A DNA stretch of 64,000 nucleotides, taken from positions 186,001-250,000 of the forward strand of contig NZ_SUNB01000004.1 in the NCBI RefSeq assembly GCF_007570825.1. The letters are read 5' to 3'. This document shows, one piece after another, positions 7,877-16,510 of the stretch (the first letter of the stretch is position 1; every line of letters begins with the position of its first letter). Below the pieces are notes generated by a model. That model had not been told where the DNA came from. It did not search any database and saw only the letters and a list, made by a program, of their open reading frames with translations. The DNA comes from Pleionea sediminis. Lineage in GTDB: Bacteria; Pseudomonadota; Gammaproteobacteria; Enterobacterales; Kangiellaceae. Position numbers and translations under genes: made by a program.

Positions 7877-9973
7877 ATGAACGACATAGTCAGACATTTA
7901 AAACGATCGTTTTATTTTTTCTTCTTGCTGCAAATAGCGCTAGTTACCAGTCCTTTGTTAGCAGAAAAAGAAATGCCACAACCTGTAGCACTCGACTTTG
8001 TTACCTTTGACAATCACTGGTGGACGGGTTGGCGTGATTTAACCAAGCAACAAAAAACAGAGTGGCTCGAAAAGATTGAGGTCGGATACCAAGAAGCCAT
8101 TCAAAAGATACCTAAAACAAATCAAACTCTCGAAAAAATCAACTCTACACTCAATCTTATTCAATCACTGCACAAATTACTGGAATTTGAAAAAAGCGCA
8201 ATTAAAGTAGATGAATATAATGAATTTACCTTAAGTGAATGGCTAGAATTTTATAAAAGCTCGAAACGATTGAGTGATAGCGCCAAACGACTGGAAGCAG
8301 AAATTAAACAACGCGTCGAAGCAATAGAAGCCTTGAAAGAAGAACTAAATGCGCTCGTTGTTCAACACCGGCAACTTAAAGCTTTTTCTGATAAGTCGGT
8401 TAACAATATTCTATCGGCGTATGCGTCTCAACTTAACTTAATTTATTTACAACAAAAGCAAAACATTGCTCAAAAGCAACTGGGTGATACCAAAGTGGCA
8501 TTAAAGGCGACCATGTCACGACTAGAAAACAATATTGAACTTCTTTCAAGCACGGCTGTATTCGAGAAGCAGCAAAATGTTAAAAAGGTCAAACTCCAAC
8601 AGCAACTAAGTCGCATCAAACAGATTATGGGCGTATTGCAGAGACAAACCTGGTCATCACTCAATGGTGAGAAAGAAGTCGTTTATCAGCTGTCCTATCA
8701 TGAAGAAAAGCTTAAAAAAGCAATTATTGAAGCCGAACAGCTTAGCATTGATGTTTTACTAACCATTAGCAAACTTTTACAAGAAAAAGAAGTCCCGCAA
8801 AATATTTTTTGGCATGAAGACGTAAAAACATTAAAAGGTGATTATGAATTATTAACCTCACAGTTTTCCGCCTATCGAGAGCAAGTTATTGCCAGTGGTG
8901 AAGCAGCCAATGAAATGGTGTTTGAAAAAACACAGCGTTCCGTTTGGCAATATTTGGAATCCAATCAAAAATTAACAAATCAATTCAAAGCGCAACTCGA
9001 TGAAGTTGAATTTTTCATACTGGCGTATCGTCAGTTTCTCTCACTAAAAAAGGGGTGGACCTCTGAAGTTGATCTCGGATGGAAGCTTTGGAGTACTAAA
9101 GCGAAAAGTCGTTGGGAAAGCTTTTTAAATTTCACAATATTCACGATTAACGATTACCCCGTTACATTATCCGATTTAATTAGCGCAATCATTGTGCTCA
9201 TGTTTGCGATCATTATTTCGTCGTTGCTCAAGCGATTATTAAGAAGAATTGGTCGCAAGCGTGCGATTAGTGAATCCACATTATTTAATGTCGCTCGTGT
9301 ACTACATTACGTAATTATTGCGACGGCTATTCTAATTGCACTATCCATTCTTGGTATCGACTCATCTAAGATTGCTCTTGTTGCCGGTGCATTATCTGTC
9401 GGTATTGGTTTTGGCCTACAAGCAATTTTTAATAACTTTGTGTCAGGTTTAATCTTACTCTTTGAAAGGCCATTAAGGGTAGGGGACTTGGTTGAGTTAG
9501 AGTCAGGTGTGCGCGGTCGGATTAAAGCCATTAACGTACGATCCACCCAGTTAAAAACACGTGACAATATTGATTTGCTAGTGCCCAATTCTGAATTTGT
9601 TAATTTCAAAGTCATTAATTACACTTTTTCCGATCCATTACGGAGAATTCATATTCCATTTAGAACATCATTGGATAGTGATAAAGAATACGTAAAAGAG
9701 ATTGTAATTAAAACAGCAATGAATATTAGTTATACGCAAAAGAACAAACAGCATACTCCTGAGCTTTGGCTCAAACGCATTGGGGAGTTCAGTTTGGAGT
9801 TTGAGCTCATCGTTTGGGTTAACGCTAATAAACTGCACGATAATGATGGCATCGAATGCCAGTATCTTTGGGAAGTCGACTCTGCTCTACGTGAAGCAGG
9901 TATTGAAATTCCCGTGCCAAAACAAACAATAACACTCAATGATAATAAACACTATAAAGAAAAAGACCGTTAA
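7877..9973 (+). CDS. MscS family mechanosensitive channel with large periplasmic domain
   Basis: A 698-residue MscS-superfamily protein. Residues 1-30 form a signal peptide or first membrane segment. Residues 40-400 are a helical, coiled-coil-rich domain with Glu/Lys/Gln heptads, as in long MscK/YbdG-like channels. Transmembrane helices follow from about 425. The pore-lining TM3 reads ALVAGALSVGIGFGLQAIFNNFVSGL, and the beta domain begins FERPLRVGDLVEL and continues to PNSEFVNFKVINYT. Such channels release solutes on hypo-osmotic shock. The frame also opens from TTG 7853, but ATG 7877 gives the conventional start. Neither has a strong ribosome site. It stands alone, after the receptor remnant, with its own promoter region. 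Confidence 0.9.
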   Translation: MNDIVRHLKRSFYFFFLLQIALVTSPLLAEKEMPQPVALDFVTFDNHWWTGWRDLTKQQKTEWLEKIEVGYQEAIQKIPKTNQTLEKINSTLNLIQSLHKLLEFEKSAIKVDEYNEFTLSEWLEFYKSSKRLSDSAKRLEAEIKQRVEAIEALKEELNALVVQHRQLKAFSDKSVNNILSAYASQLNLIYLQQKQNIAQKQLGDTKVALKATMSRLENNIELLSSTAVFEKQQNVKKVKLQQQLSRIKQIMGVLQRQTWSSLNGEKEVVYQLSYHEEKLKKAIIEAEQLSIDVLLTISKLLQEKEVPQNIFWHEDVKTLKGDYELLTSQFSAYREQVIASGEAANEMVFEKTQRSVWQYLESNQKLTNQFKAQLDEVEFFILAYRQFLSLKKGWTSEVDLGWKLWSTKAKSRWESFLNFTIFTINDYPVTLSDLISAIIVLMFAIIISSLLKRLLRRIGRKRAISESTLFNVARVLHYVIIATAILIALSILGIDSSKIALVAGALSVGIGFGLQAIFNNFVSGLILLFERPLRVGDLVELESGVRGRIKAINVRSTQLKTRDNIDLLVPNSEFVNFKVINYTFSDPLRRIHIPFRTSLDSDKEYVKEIVIKTAMNISYTQKNKQHTPELWLKRIGEFSLEFELIVWVNANKLHDNDGIECQYLWEVDSALREAGIEIPVPKQTITLNDNKHYKEKDR

Positions 9974-10231
9974 ACGAGAGTTTCTTAACTTAATAAAAAA
10001 TACACACCGACAAAAAATATTTATTAAGTCTAACTTGTAGAAGAATCAACACTCTCTGAGCTAAGAAGCCTGAGTTGATGGCTCAGTGTGAAGCAATAAG
10101 GTCTAATATTATGATACAAATATTTCATCTGCATCAATCATTCAAGTGGATACTGCGAACATGCTACAACAATCTATTCGCAGTATTTCACTCACATCGA
10201 ACGATGTATAAAACTCATTTATAAATTGAAA

Positions 10232-11416
10232 TTACGAATTTGGAAATTCATCTTCAACGAACGAGTTTACGTCAAAAACCAACTGATCACCGACGTGTGT
10301 ATTATCTTCACGTAACAACATTAATTTGTAAGAAATAGCCCACAAAGCGCCGGATTTTTCTGGCGGAGTGACTAATTGTTTTAAAATACTGTCTTGACGA
10401 AACTCCTCAACACTGGTGGTGCTTTCCCAACCTAACTCAACGCTCACGGTCGCAGAAACTTTTCCACCAGTACCCAGAAAACTAACACCACTTTCTGCAG
10501 TTACTGAAATTCCCGTTGTGTGCGAAAAAGATTCCGTTTGAGTTTGTGATACACCAGTAGTGACTGTTTTACTGACCGTTTGATTAATTGATGTTTGATT
10601 GTGATTAAACAATTCACGACGATAAGCAATTTGACGCTCTACCTGATAGAAAGGTGAGTTGTGTACTTTCCAAGAAGTAGAAAAGGCATCGTCTTTTACC
10701 GCAGTAAACGGAACGGTTACTATACGATCAATCGTTTTACCAGAATAAGCTGGTGGTATATTGTTGCTGGTTAACGTTGGAGCTTGCGGATCCGCTTGCT
10801 GTACAACAGGGAACGGAAGATAGAGTGTATTAATTTCTGGCGCATCGGTTGGTTCACGATAAGCGTTATTAGCAACGAATGTATTAACGGCAAACTCACC
10901 ACATTCGGCATCGATTTTTTTAGGATTTGTTAAAATTTCAAATGTATCAATATCGTGATCAGCACCAGAACCATGGTCGGCCCAGATCTCAGCGCCTATC
11001 ACACCACGTGAGGTTAAATCTTTTCTGACACACATAATATCATTCTGGGAAGGATTATCGTAACCATTAACAAACACATCACCTAATGCAACGTAACCTT
11101 CTGGAGCAATCGGTCTCCAGCATGAACCATCACGATCAGCACCAGAACCATGGTCAGCCCAAATTAATTCATAGCTTTTTGGTGGCTTAAGTGCATCGGT
11201 ACCATCAACCGCTTTAACACACATAGCGGCTTCAACGCCATTGATATTACTGTAACCTTTGACACCCACACTACCCAGTGCATGAAAACCTTTCGGTGGG
11301 TTAGGATGCCAATATGCACCATCACGATCAGCACCACTTCCTTTGTCGTTCCAGCGTAAATCGAAACTATCCGTAAATGTTAAAATTAAATCACCAAATT
11401 GCTTTTGCGTTATCAT
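10232..11416 (-). CDS. Vps62-repeat protein with aerolysin/ETX-MTX2-like C-terminal domain
   Basis: A 394-residue protein with no signal peptide. The N-terminal half carries three copies of a Vps62/DUF946-like repeat: DLRWNDKGSGADRDGAYW (about 20-60), LIWADHGSGADRDGSCW with GYVALGDVFVNGYDNP (about 85-130), and a shorter IWADHGSGADHD (about 145). Residues 220-394 are Ser/Thr/Val-rich alternating strands (VSKTVTTGVSQTQTESF, TTGISVTAESGVSF, KVSATVSVELGWESTTS), the pattern of the stem and insertion loop of aerolysin-type pore-forming proteins. Proteins of this mixed type are known in fungi and bacteria, but their targets are mostly unknown. ATG 11416 sits 6 nt after GGAG; the longer TTG start at 11428 overlaps that site and is rejected. 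The gene stands alone; export route unknown. Pore formation is inference. Confidence 0.7.
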   Translation of the reverse strand: MITQKQFGDLILTFTDSFDLRWNDKGSGADRDGAYWHPNPPKGFHALGSVGVKGYSNINGVEAAMCVKAVDGTDALKPPKSYELIWADHGSGADRDGSCWRPIAPEGYVALGDVFVNGYDNPSQNDIMCVRKDLTSRGVIGAEIWADHGSGADHDIDTFEILTNPKKIDAECGEFAVNTFVANNAYREPTDAPEINTLYLPFPVVQQADPQAPTLTSNNIPPAYSGKTIDRIVTVPFTAVKDDAFSTSWKVHNSPFYQVERQIAYRRELFNHNQTSINQTVSKTVTTGVSQTQTESFSHTTGISVTAESGVSFLGTGGKVSATVSVELGWESTTSVEEFRQDSILKQLVTPPEKSGALWAISYKLMLLREDNTHVGDQLVFDVNSFVEDEFPNS

Positions 11417-11603
11417 AATTATCTCCAATGAATCGTTAATAATGTATTACGATTAATAAAACTCCCTTTGAGCTATCTCGTTAGCAACATTAGAGGTACT
11501 AGAGAAAGTCAAGGTGAAGATTAAAACTAGTTTATGTTTCGCAAGTGTCTATGATGAAGAAGAGATAAAACCGCTATTATCTCGAGATAATCTCTAATGC
11601 GTG

Positions 11604-12113
11604 TTATCGCTCATTTTTATTTAATGATTTTTTAACCGTAAGTTCATAGGGTTTTAACAATCGACTGGTTAAAAACATAGAGGTAATAACAGAGAGGGCA
11701 AAAAATACAATCCCAATGTGCACTTTCACCGTAGCCAACCCGGTAAATTTTATGGTTGACGCTATGATGGATATCACAAACACATCAGCCATTGACCATT
11801 TTCCGATGTAAAGTAATCTATTAGCAAATACCCGATGTTCATCAGAACCAAGTTCGCACGACATCGCCCGGAGCGAATACCAAAATTTCAGTAACGGCAT
11901 AACAAGACTAAAGGCAAACAGTATTGCCGCTAAAAAAAATTCCTTTTGTGAAGTTAAAACCCAAATGCCGCCAAGAATTGAAAAACTATCTTTGAAGACC
12001 AGTAGTTTCTGAAGCGTAAATAATGGCAAGCTAATCCCCAGAAGATAAGACATCAATGAAAAAATGAGTAACACTTTGAGGTAGGTGGTGGGTAAAACTT
12101 TCTGTCGGTTCAT
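11604..12113 (-). CDS. PqiA-like (paraquat-inducible protein A) membrane protein
   Basis: A 169-residue inner-membrane protein with four hydrophobic segments (about 10-30, 45-65, 100-120, 130-150). The pattern includes SLPLFTL in the first loop, SFSILGGIWVL, LLKFWYSLRA, and GKWSMADVFVISIIAS, the hallmark GxWSMxDVFxV of PqiA domains. PqiA works with MCE protein PqiB in lipid transport across the envelope. Here only one PqiA domain is present, without the zinc-ribbon and without PqiB/PqiC nearby, so it is a stand-alone family member of unknown job. ATG 12113 lies 7 nt after AGGA, so the longer start at 12146 is not used. Divergent from the TonB receptor gene. Confidence 0.8.
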   Translation of the reverse strand: MNRQKVLPTTYLKVLLIFSLMSYLLGISLPLFTLQKLLVFKDSFSILGGIWVLTSQKEFFLAAILFAFSLVMPLLKFWYSLRAMSCELGSDEHRVFANRLLYIGKWSMADVFVISIIASTIKFTGLATVKVHIGIVFFALSVITSMFLTSRLLKPYELTVKKSLNKNER

Positions 12114-12323
12114 CAAAAGTTCCTGAACAATAAGTAATCGTATCAATGAAGAAAATTTCGGTCATTTGCGAATCGAATGATTAGACAAATAGTAACGTCT
12201 AAAGTACTTATTAGTGCCTTATTGGCTTCAACCTAAATATTCGCATAATCTCAATCCTATGACTAAACTTAATTTACCAAAATATCCAAGAATTCAAAGA
12301 GATTGCGGGCAGATGGAGAATTT

Positions 12324-14462
12324 GTGTTAACAATGAAGCCAGGCGAGTGGACAGCAAAACATCTCGTTTGCTCACTGTTATTGTGTGCTTTCCTCGACCT
12401 ATCGGCAGAGGACTCCGGTAATTCCACCGTCGATGATGACAGCCTGATGAATATGACGCTGGACCAATTACTTACGATTAAGGTCACCAGTGTCACCAAA
12501 ACTCAGGTCAAGGTCAAAGATGCACCCGCAGTCATTTCAATTGTTACCTCAGAGGACATTGAGAATTACCAGTTTTCGTCGGTGGCTGAGTTACTAGGCT
12601 CTCAGCCAGGTTTTGATTCGCTTGATCATCTTGGCTTTTATAATGTTGGTGTACGCGGTGTTAGTCCCGGACTCGCCGGCAACAGCCTGGGCATTAAAGC
12701 GATGATTGACGAGCAAGATATGGCATTTCGCACCACAGCTAGCAGCCAATTAGGGCCTGAATTTATACCGGATATTATGATTAATCGTGTGGAAGCGATT
12801 AGAGGGCCTTTATCAGTGATTTACGGTGCAAATGCGTTTTTGGGTACCATCAATGTTGTCCCTAAAACTTGGCGCCATTTCGAGCGTCAAGAACGCGCTT
12901 TTCAAATGAAGCACTCGGCCGTCTATGAAGACAGTCAGCTCGGATATCGTTCTCAATTTTCTTTCGGTGACGTATTCGACAACGGTGGATTTGCTGCAGC
13001 ACTTGCCATTAGTGGATTTGATCACCCCAAGCGAAACTTACCACAAACCTCGCCACGCTTTGATATTTTTGCAGCGGGCGATAATACCCATTCGCAGATA
13101 CAAGAAAACAAGGATGTGTCGTTATATGCTAATACGGATTTTGAAACAGCCGTTGGACTGTTTAAGCTGGATACCAGTTATCAGTCATTCCGTAAAAGTG
13201 CGCAATTTCACCCTGATTCGGAACCGTTATTTCCTGGAATTATCGCCCAAGACAATCGGATGGTGCGTTTAAGACACAGTTATGAACTCAATGAGCAGTG
13301 GCAAATAAAATCCAGCCTAGCATTAAACTCTGGCCAGTCCGGAAACGAAACCCGAAACTATGATCCATTTAGAATCGGAATTAACTACGCTTATCGTGAT
13401 TATAGTTTTGATTACACAACGTCTTCATTGACCTTTGTATATTCCGGTATTGCTCGATTCAATTGGCTGCTTGGTGTTGACTACGCATTCGATGATGAAG
13501 AGCTTCCAACACTCATTCTCATTGACTCCGGTGGGGATCGTGAAGAACGCAATGCAGGTCGAAATATCGAAGTCGATAATTTAGGTCTGTTTACACAATT
13601 GGATTATTCGTTCGAAGAAAATTCATCCTTTGTTGCTGGAGTGCGGGTCGATGATTACAGTATTTACGATGAGCAAGTTAGCTATCGTGTCGGCTTGGTT
13701 CACGATTATTCAAACTCAACAGTGCTTAAGCTATTGCGCGGCCGATCGTTTCAAGCTCCATCCATTATGTTGATGTTTGGTGGTGAGCATCCTCGATTAT
13801 TAGGGCCGGCAGATAACAGCCAACTCAAACCACAGCGCGCTGTTACTAATGAGTTAAGTATCAGTCACCAATTCGATCAAAGTATGCAAACGGAAGCAAC
13901 GCTGTTCAACACCAAAATTGAAAACTTTGCTGAATACGACATCATTGCGTCAAATCCTGTCGCTTCGAATAGAGCACAAATCAGTACTCGAGGATTCGAA
14001 CTCGCTTTAAAGTTTTCATTTCTTGAGCCACAGCTTAAAGGTTATTTTCAATACACTTGGCATGATACGAAAGTTTCCTCGGGTCAATCGTTTGGAATTG
14101 ATATTTCCAATGAACCTCGATTATTTGCCGAATACCTGATGAGCGCTGGAATTTATTATCAGTGGTCGGCAATTCCACTTTCTGGATTTTTAAGTTTGGA
14201 ACGAATCGGAGATCGCATTGCAGATAATTCGAATCTGCCTTTTTTGCCATTGGGTAATCAAACCGAATATGTATTGCCTGCTTACACCGTGAGTAACGTT
14301 GGTCTCTCGTGGGAATTACCCTGGTTTAAAGCGCGTACAAGCTGGATAAAATTTAAAATCGATAATATTTTCGATAAAGAGTTTATCGAACCTGGTTTCA
14401 GTGGTATTGATGTTCCTGGTAAAGGTCGAACATTGACGCTGACGTATCAACAGAGCTTTTGA
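12324..14462 (+). CDS. TonB-dependent outer-membrane receptor
   Basis: A 712-residue receptor for active uptake of a ligand across the outer membrane. A signal peptide (about 8-30) is followed by MTLDQLLTIKVTSVTKTQ, typical of the N-terminus of one receptor class. The plug domain follows (DAPAVISIVTSEDIENYQF, VGVRGVSPGL, INRVEAIRGPLSVIYGANAF, INVVPK), then the barrel (SFQAPSIMLMFGGEHP, then LKPQRAVTNELSISHQF) to the terminal TYQQSF. GGAG lies 5 nt before GTG 12324 and 14 nt before ATG 12333; I prefer GTG 12324. A periplasmic-binding lipoprotein follows 12 bp after the stop, so they form an operon. The substrate is not evident; nearby genes suggest a sugar or glucan fragment (inference). Confidence 0.92.
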   Translation: MLTMKPGEWTAKHLVCSLLLCAFLDLSAEDSGNSTVDDDSLMNMTLDQLLTIKVTSVTKTQVKVKDAPAVISIVTSEDIENYQFSSVAELLGSQPGFDSLDHLGFYNVGVRGVSPGLAGNSLGIKAMIDEQDMAFRTTASSQLGPEFIPDIMINRVEAIRGPLSVIYGANAFLGTINVVPKTWRHFERQERAFQMKHSAVYEDSQLGYRSQFSFGDVFDNGGFAAALAISGFDHPKRNLPQTSPRFDIFAAGDNTHSQIQENKDVSLYANTDFETAVGLFKLDTSYQSFRKSAQFHPDSEPLFPGIIAQDNRMVRLRHSYELNEQWQIKSSLALNSGQSGNETRNYDPFRIGINYAYRDYSFDYTTSSLTFVYSGIARFNWLLGVDYAFDDEELPTLILIDSGGDREERNAGRNIEVDNLGLFTQLDYSFEENSSFVAGVRVDDYSIYDEQVSYRVGLVHDYSNSTVLKLLRGRSFQAPSIMLMFGGEHPRLLGPADNSQLKPQRAVTNELSISHQFDQSMQTEATLFNTKIENFAEYDIIASNPVASNRAQISTRGFELALKFSFLEPQLKGYFQYTWHDTKVSSGQSFGIDISNEPRLFAEYLMSAGIYYQWSAIPLSGFLSLERIGDRIADNSNLPFLPLGNQTEYVLPAYTVSNVGLSWELPWFKARTSWIKFKIDNIFDKEFIEPGFSGIDVPGKGRTLTLTYQQSF

Positions 14463-14474
14463 GGTTACGGCAAC

Positions 14475-15587
14475 ATGATTCAACAAGCCTCACACATAAT
14501 TCGCATGACGTTTTTGTTATTGCTGATTTTTAGTTGTTCAGTAAGTGATGACATTCGATTTGAAGAAAATGAACGTCAATACGTTTACTTTATGGTGACT
14601 CATGGCCCGACAACCGACGTCGGATTTTGGGGCGATGTTTTTGAGGGTACGCAAGAGAAAGCCGACGAATTAAATGTTGATGTAATCCCTTTGCATCCAA
14701 TTATCGAGTCGTCTGGTGAGTTATTGAATGCTCAAATGGAACAAGCAATATTGGCCGACCCACCAGGAATTCTAGCGACCATTTGGGGAGACGGAATGCC
14801 CGAAGTTGTGCAAGCCGCCAACTCAGCCTCAATTCCTGTCGCGGCCATTAATGTTTATCCTGATCCTGAATTTTTCGGTCCCGGCAAAGCCGAGTTTTTA
14901 TTTTACTCCGGTCAAAATGATTCAATAGTCGGTATTGATGGAAGCAATGCTATCATCTGCGCCAGTGAAGGAGAAAGACTCATTAATGGCCTGTGTAACG
15001 GCATCTCACCGGAGTCGATTTACGATTCTATCGTAGAAAGCGAACAGATCGCAGTTGTTTGTATAATTCATCAACAAAGTGGGGGAGTTATCAGTCGATG
15101 TAACGCAGCACAGAATTTATTCATTAATGATTATGGCCACTCACAAAATGACTTTTATACGATATCCTGGGATGAATCGGTTCCTGGTTCCAGTGTCGAG
15201 GCGATAGAAACTTTTTTTAATCAGTCGGCAATTGCCAATTACCATCGTTTATTTATCATGGCGAATGGTCCGGTGACTATCGATGCGTACAACACTGCAA
15301 CCATTCCCCAAGTCACCCGTGATAAAGCAACCATCGGTACCTTTAATACCAGTAGTTCGATTTGTACCGCCTTGCTTGAGGGTGAAGTTGCTTACGCTTC
15401 GAGTCAGGGGCAAGATTTTCAAGGTAAAATGGCGCTGGACTATCTCCACTATTATATTTTACATGGCGATTTACCCCCTGAAGGTGTCGCACCTGATGGT
15501 TCAACAGATGAACGTTGGACAGTTTCTCCTGACGGCTATCCTTGGTACAAAACTGGACCAACGCTGTATTACGATGCTTGTCCATAG
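14475..15587 (+). CDS. Periplasmic sugar-type substrate-binding lipoprotein without transporter
   Basis: A 370-residue protein with the type-1 periplasmic binding fold of sugar-ABC and AI-2 binding proteins. The first lobe begins YVYFMVTHGPTTDVGFWGDV and EGTQEKADELNVDVIPLH, followed by QMEQAILADPPGILATIW and SIPVAAINVYPD. The second lobe includes GIDGSNAIICASEGERLI and DKATIGTFNTSS, and the closing strands include GKMALDYLHYYILHG. The leader ends IFSC (Cys 21), so it is likely a lipoprotein. No permease or ATPase gene is near. It is co-transcribed with the TonB receptor and lies upstream of a hybrid kinase. A role as a ligand-sensing partner, as LuxP is for LuxQ, is plausible but is inference. 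Confidence 0.8.
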   Translation: MIQQASHIIRMTFLLLLIFSCSVSDDIRFEENERQYVYFMVTHGPTTDVGFWGDVFEGTQEKADELNVDVIPLHPIIESSGELLNAQMEQAILADPPGILATIWGDGMPEVVQAANSASIPVAAINVYPDPEFFGPGKAEFLFYSGQNDSIVGIDGSNAIICASEGERLINGLCNGISPESIYDSIVESEQIAVVCIIHQQSGGVISRCNAAQNLFINDYGHSQNDFYTISWDESVPGSSVEAIETFFNQSAIANYHRLFIMANGPVTIDAYNTATIPQVTRDKATIGTFNTSSSICTALLEGEVAYASSQGQDFQGKMALDYLHYYILHGDLPPEGVAPDGSTDERWTVSPDGYPWYKTGPTLYYDACP

Positions 15588-15641
15588 CTCTTTGCGAAAG
15601 CTCAATAGGCCCACGCATAATTTTAATTAACTAAATTGGCT

Positions 15642-16076
15642 TTAAAATCGATAGCGGATCCCAATGGCGCCATCGATGTCAAAATTATCTTCATTATCGT
15701 CATTAAAGTCGTAGTTCGGAACCGCTTGAATAAACGCCTCTAAATTTCGATCGAGACTAAAACTCAATCCAACCGGTAATCGAACACCAACTCGATCATC
15801 AACGGTCTTGTTGCGCAGTGCTCGGTCCTCATAAAAAGCACCAAAATCAATATATAACAGAAGTGATTTTCGGCTGTTATAAAAGTTTTCTAAACGAACA
15901 TCGAAAGCAAATGCATCACCGTTAATAAACATCGTGTATTGACTGAACTGAAGTGTCGCGCCTAAATCCAAATCGTAAGCAATTCCCAAATCAACGCCAG
16001 CTCGAGATGATTTGGCAGACACTTGCGAAGTTAAAGCAATCATAGAAAGTAATGCAATCAGAGTGATTCGTTTCAT
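15642..16076 (-). CDS. Small outer-membrane beta-barrel-like protein
   Basis: A 144-residue exported protein: signal peptide 1-21 (ending VSAKSS), then alternating strands with turns (VDLGIAYDLDLGATLQFSQ, FAFDVRLENFY, SLLLYIDFGAFYED, GVRLPVGLSFSL, LEAFIQAVPNYDF). The C-terminus IDGAIGIRYRF has the closing Phe motif recognised by the Bam machinery. The size fits an eight-strand barrel. I do not recognise a specific family. It converges on the receptor/binding-protein operon with 54 bp between stops, and is divergent from the hybrid kinase gene across a 430-bp control region. A functional link with them is only positional. Confidence 0.7.
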   Translation of the reverse strand: MKRITLIALLSMIALTSQVSAKSSRAGVDLGIAYDLDLGATLQFSQYTMFINGDAFAFDVRLENFYNSRKSLLLYIDFGAFYEDRALRNKTVDDRVGVRLPVGLSFSLDRNLEAFIQAVPNYDFNDDNEDNFDIDGAIGIRYRF

Positions 16077-16510
16077 TGAGACTATCCTATTTAATAAATT
16101 TTCAGAGTTTTAAGCTTATACATTGAAGATTCATTCATGCGCAGAGCTCATCGCTATCACACTAATAATTGAATTCATTTTTTACCGTTTTATGCTGGGA
16201 GTATTATTGATAAATCACAGTTAATTTACTTCCGATTACTTCTCAAAGTTCAAGCCGTCATTGTTTAACTCTCGTTCACATCTAGAGTTTAGGACTTAGA
16301 ATAAAAAATAACTTGAGAAATCACTTTAAGTAGCAATATTTGCAATAATATCATTAGCTTACAGCACTTTTCTAAAGTTAATCCCTACCATAGATTAGCT
16401 TAAGTAAAATTGAGACCCAGCTACGAAATAATAAGTATGTACTATACTGACTCTCAGATCAGTCACCGAAAGTGGTTGTTATTTTTCATCTCATGGAAGC
16501 TAGGGAAGAT
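16077..16510. promoter_or_regulatory. Divergent control region between barrel gene and hybrid kinase
   Basis: About 430 bp without a gene. It must hold promoters for both flanking genes. Near the kinase side ACTGA and TCAGT (about 16447-16461) form a short inverted repeat. No confident promoter boxes. Confidence 0.4.
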
